A stretch of 64,000 bases of DNA. It comes from an uncultured Acetatifactor sp. GTDB lineage: Bacteria; Bacillota; Clostridia; Lachnospirales; Lachnospiraceae. The stretch is taken from NCBI GenBank assembly GCA_934433135.1, contig CAKRZO010000001.1:310001-374000 (forward strand), read 5' to 3'. Within the stretch, counting starts at the first letter, position 1. Each line of letters begins with the position of its first letter. The notes beneath the pieces are model-generated. The model had not been told where the DNA came from. It was given only the letters and a program-made list of their open reading frames with translations, and did no database searches. Made by a program: the position numbers and the translations under genes. Shown piece by piece: positions 61,413 to 64,000 of this stretch.

Positions 61413-63236
61413 TTATGCCAGTTCGATCATATTCGTATAAAGCTGATAATAGCGTCCATGCTGTGAAAGCAGATCATCGTGATTGCCGCGTTCCACCACG
61501 CGCCCCTGTTCCAGTACAAGGATAGCGTCAGCATTGCGTACCGTGGACAGTCTATGAGCAATCACAAATACTGTCCGCCCCTGCATCAGTCTGTCAAGTC
61601 CGCTTTCGATCAGTTTTTCCGTACGGGTATCCACAGAGGACGTTGCCTCATCCAGAATCAATACCGGCGCCTGTGAAACTGCGGCGCGGGCAATGGCCAA
61701 GAGCTGGCGCTGTCCCTGGGACAGATTGGCGCCGTCCGAATAAAGCATCGTTTGATATCCGACCGGCAGATGTGAAATAAAATAGTGGGCATTGGCAACC
61801 TTTGCCGCACGGATACAGTCCTCATCCGTGGCATCCAGCCTGCCGTAACGGATATTTTCCATAACCGTGCCGGTAAAAAGATGCGTATCCTGCAAAACCG
61901 TACCGAGAGAACGCCGCAGATCTTCCTTGCGGATATGGCGCACATCGATTCCGTCATAGGTAATTTTTCCACCCTGAATGTCATAAAATCGATTGATCAG
62001 GTTGGTAATCGTGGTTTTTCCGGCGCCGGTAGAACCCACAAAAGCAATTTTCTGTCCCGGTTTGGCATACAGGGAAAGATCTTTTAACACCGGCTTTTCC
62101 GGTTCATAAGAAAAATCCACCCCGTAAAACCGTACATCCCCGCGAAGCGGTATACGCTCCCCATCTGGTCTTACCCAAAAATAGTCCTGTCCCTTTCTCT
62201 CAAGCGTTGTCTGTCCTTCATCTTCCTCCGGCGGCATATCCAGTACATCAAAGATACGCTCGGCACCGGCAAGTGCAAGCATAATCGCATTAAACTGCTC
62301 AGAAATCTGACTGACACGCTCGGCAAAGGTACGGATATACCCAAGGAACGTAATCAGAATTCCGCCGGCATTTTCCCCGGTAAGCCATAAAACACCCACC
62401 GCACAGGTCAATGCATAGAAAAAGTGGGAAAGGTTATTTAAAATCGGTCCGACCAGGGAAGTTACGGTCGTCGCCTCCGTAGAAGAACGGCAAAAGCTTT
62501 CATTGATCGGTTCAAAATCCCGCATCACCTGCTTCTCATGGGTAAAGACTTTGATATCACGCTGCCCGGCAATCATCTCTTCCACAAAACCATTAACCGC
62601 TGCGGCATCTTTCTGCTGTGCCCGGTAGCAGCTTCCACTTTTTTTGCTGATAAAGCGCACCACAAAAATAACAATTACCGCCAGTATTGCCATCATGGAA
62701 AACAGCCTTAAAGATAGTGTCAGCATCATACCGATTGTCCCCAGAAGAGAAGTCACGGAAATCAGCATCTGCGTGATGGAATGCTGTAAAAGTTCGTTGG
62801 TTGCCTCAATATCATTGGTAAAGTAACTCATGAGGCTGCCGTTGGTATTGGCATCAAAATAACGAATCGGGAGCTTCTGCATCTTGGAAAACAACTCTGT
62901 ACGCAGTGCACGCATAATGACGGTACTGCACTCCAGCATCAACCGGTTGAGCAGGTAGTTGGTCACGGCACTCAACGCATAAAGTCCCGCCAAACCTGTA
63001 AGCAGAGCAAGATACCGTGCATAGACCTCATCCGGCGCAATACCGGTCTGCTTTAAAAGATTCACTAACGGCTTCATGCAATAGGAGGCCGCAATGGTTG
63101 CACCCGCATAGACTAAAATCGATGCAATCGCACAGATCAGAATGGTTCTGCAGTGTTTAAAATAACGAAACAGGCGCATCAGACTTCCGAAAGGCGTACG
63201 CGCCTTACGATAATTATGTAATTCAACCCTGGGCAT
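61413..63236 (-). CDS. ABC exporter half-transporter (ATPase plus membrane domain)
   Basis: 607 residues after AGGAGG. Residues 1-330 form the six-helix exporter domain. The ATPase has Walker A GSTGAGKTT, signature LSQGQRQLLAIARAA, Walker B VLILDEATSSVD and the H-loop IAHRLSTVRNAD. All catalytic motifs look intact (Glu after Walker B). Its start overlaps the upstream half-transporter gene by 14 bases, so the two form a heterodimeric exporter of the BmrCD/LmrCD type for drugs or peptides. The substrate is not shown. Confidence 0.93.
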   Translation of the reverse strand: MPRVELHNYRKARTPFGSLMRLFRYFKHCRTILICAIASILVYAGATIAASYCMKPLVNLLKQTGIAPDEVYARYLALLTGLAGLYALSAVTNYLLNRLMLECSTVIMRALRTELFSKMQKLPIRYFDANTNGSLMSYFTNDIEATNELLQHSITQMLISVTSLLGTIGMMLTLSLRLFSMMAILAVIVIFVVRFISKKSGSCYRAQQKDAAAVNGFVEEMIAGQRDIKVFTHEKQVMRDFEPINESFCRSSTEATTVTSLVGPILNNLSHFFYALTCAVGVLWLTGENAGGILITFLGYIRTFAERVSQISEQFNAIMLALAGAERIFDVLDMPPEEDEGQTTLERKGQDYFWVRPDGERIPLRGDVRFYGVDFSYEPEKPVLKDLSLYAKPGQKIAFVGSTGAGKTTITNLINRFYDIQGGKITYDGIDVRHIRKEDLRRSLGTVLQDTHLFTGTVMENIRYGRLDATDEDCIRAAKVANAHYFISHLPVGYQTMLYSDGANLSQGQRQLLAIARAAVSQAPVLILDEATSSVDTRTEKLIESGLDRLMQGRTVFVIAHRLSTVRNADAILVLEQGRVVERGNHDDLLSQHGRYYQLYTNMIELA

Positions 63237-64000
63237 TTTCCGACACCTCCTGCTTCATCTGACTGTCATAAACATCACGATAAATGCGGCTGCGTGCCAT
63301 CAGTTCATCGTGGGTTCCGAAATCGGAAAGGCTTCCTTCCTCCAGCACAAGAATACGGTCACAGCTTAAGATCGATGCAATTCTCTGTGCGATAATGATC
63401 TTTGTTGCTCCGGGCAATGCATTTTTCAGTCCGCGGCGGATATGTTCATCCGTTGCCATGTCTACCGCACTGGTGGAATCGTCAAGAATCAGAATTTTCG
63501 GTTGCTTGATAATCGCCCTTGCAATACGCAGACGCTGTCTCTGACCGCCGGAAAGGTTCGCCGCATTCTGTTCCAGTAAGGTCTCATAGCCGTCCGGGAA
63601 GCGGTTGATATACTCATCTGCACAGGCAATAGCGCAGGCTTCTCTCATTTCTTCCGGTGTCGCATCCGGTTTACCCCAACGCAGGTTATCCGCAATCGTA
63701 CCGGAAAAAAGAGTCCCGTTCTGAAGAACCATGGAAACTCCGTCCCGCAGTCGTTCCAGTGTGTACTCTTTTACATTCACGCCTCCAACACGTACACAAC
63801 CGGACAGGGTATCGTAAAAACGCGGAATCAGACTTACCAACGTTGATTTTCCCTCTCCGGTACCCCCGATCACGCCGATTGTCTCACCGCTCTTTACATG
63901 AAAAGTAACATGCCTCAGATTCAACTTTTCCGGATCACGGGTATAGCTGAAGCAGACATCTTCAAAATCAATACTGCCGTCTTTTACGGCCGCATCCAGG
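63223..64000 (-). CDS. ABC exporter half-transporter, C-terminal part
   Basis: Partial gene; the frame continues past the window end (DGSIDFEDVCFSYTRDPEKL upstream of the first visible ATG). The ATPase has Walker A GGTGEGKST, signature LSGGQRQRLRIARAI and Walker B ILILDDSTSAVD with Asp instead of the catalytic Glu. The switch region is IIAQRIASILSCD with Gln instead of His at the H-loop. These two changes mark it as the degenerate partner of a heterodimeric exporter, consistent with the intact partner downstream. Confidence 0.92.
   Translation of the reverse strand, partial: LDAAVKDGSIDFEDVCFSYTRDPEKLNLRHVTFHVKSGETIGVIGGTGEGKSTLVSLIPRFYDTLSGCVRVGGVNVKEYTLERLRDGVSMVLQNGTLFSGTIADNLRWGKPDATPEEMREACAIACADEYINRFPDGYETLLEQNAANLSGGQRQRLRIARAIIKQPKILILDDSTSAVDMATDEHIRRGLKNALPGATKIIIAQRIASILSCDRILVLEEGSLSDFGTHDELMARSRIYRDVYDSQMKQEVSENAQG

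Noticed and set aside
1..64000. CRISPR array, tRNA or rRNA genes
   Set aside because: No regularly spaced identical repeats, no cloverleaf with the conserved GTTCRA arm and no rRNA stretch were seen on reading the window.

Overview
The window reads as a chromosomal stretch of a low-to-mid GC Gram-positive gut Clostridium relative, most likely family Lachnospiraceae. This rests on the AGGAGG-type ribosome binding sites, the YesM/YesN-type two-component systems paired with LplB/LplC-type sugar importers, the many Gfo/Idh/MocA oxidoreductase and TIM-barrel isomerase pairs, an Amt-PII fusion, and remnants of a Tn1549/CTn-like conjugative element. The genus cannot be fixed from the sequence alone. 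Nearly all genes lie on the minus strand.

Region 1 (about 0.1-11.2 kb) is a carbohydrate-use operon read on the minus strand: solute-binding lipoprotein, two permeases, a large unassigned glycosidase, a sensor kinase and AraC-type response regulator, and a GH42 beta-galactosidase. It has no ATPase gene, so a shared ATPase elsewhere is implied. Region 2 (11.2-17.8 kb) is a graveyard. It holds a glycosidase pseudogene with three internal stops, a scrap of a GH3 beta-glucosidase, a decayed conjugative element (interrupted methylase/helicase with an overlapping tnpV, interrupted CD1108-type protein, KilAC-domain gene), an AAA+/DUF4143 ATPase whose promoter is bracketed by twin palindromes, and the tail of a membrane-protein gene.

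Region 3 (17.9-28 kb) holds a rhodanese-TtcA-like fusion, then sugar catabolism modules (two Gfo/Idh/MocA enzymes, ThuA-like protein, two TIM-barrel isomerases, DUF4867 protein, two AraC regulators) and a NiaR-type repressor. Region 4 (28-33.5 kb) has an oadB/oadG-like pair downstream of a recognisable manganese (yybP-ykoY) riboswitch, from which it is separated by a palindromic MITE-like element. Next come a truncated sensor kinase joined by a deletion to a permease fragment, and lrgAB.

Region 5 (33.5-49 kb) is a nitrogen and amidotransferase block: amt-PII, asnB, gltB, gltD, with clpX, an HtrA protease and glmS upstream. amt and asnB each have a consensus promoter followed by a leader with shared structured motifs. 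Region 6 (49-57 kb) is a surface-polysaccharide group: three family-2 glycosyltransferases, an LCP ligase, a polyprenyl-phosphate sugar transferase and a phosphohexomutase. Region 7 (57-64 kb) has another isomerase/oxidoreductase/isomerase module with an AraC regulator, a 171-bp MITE-like element, and a heterodimeric ABC exporter that runs off the end of the window.
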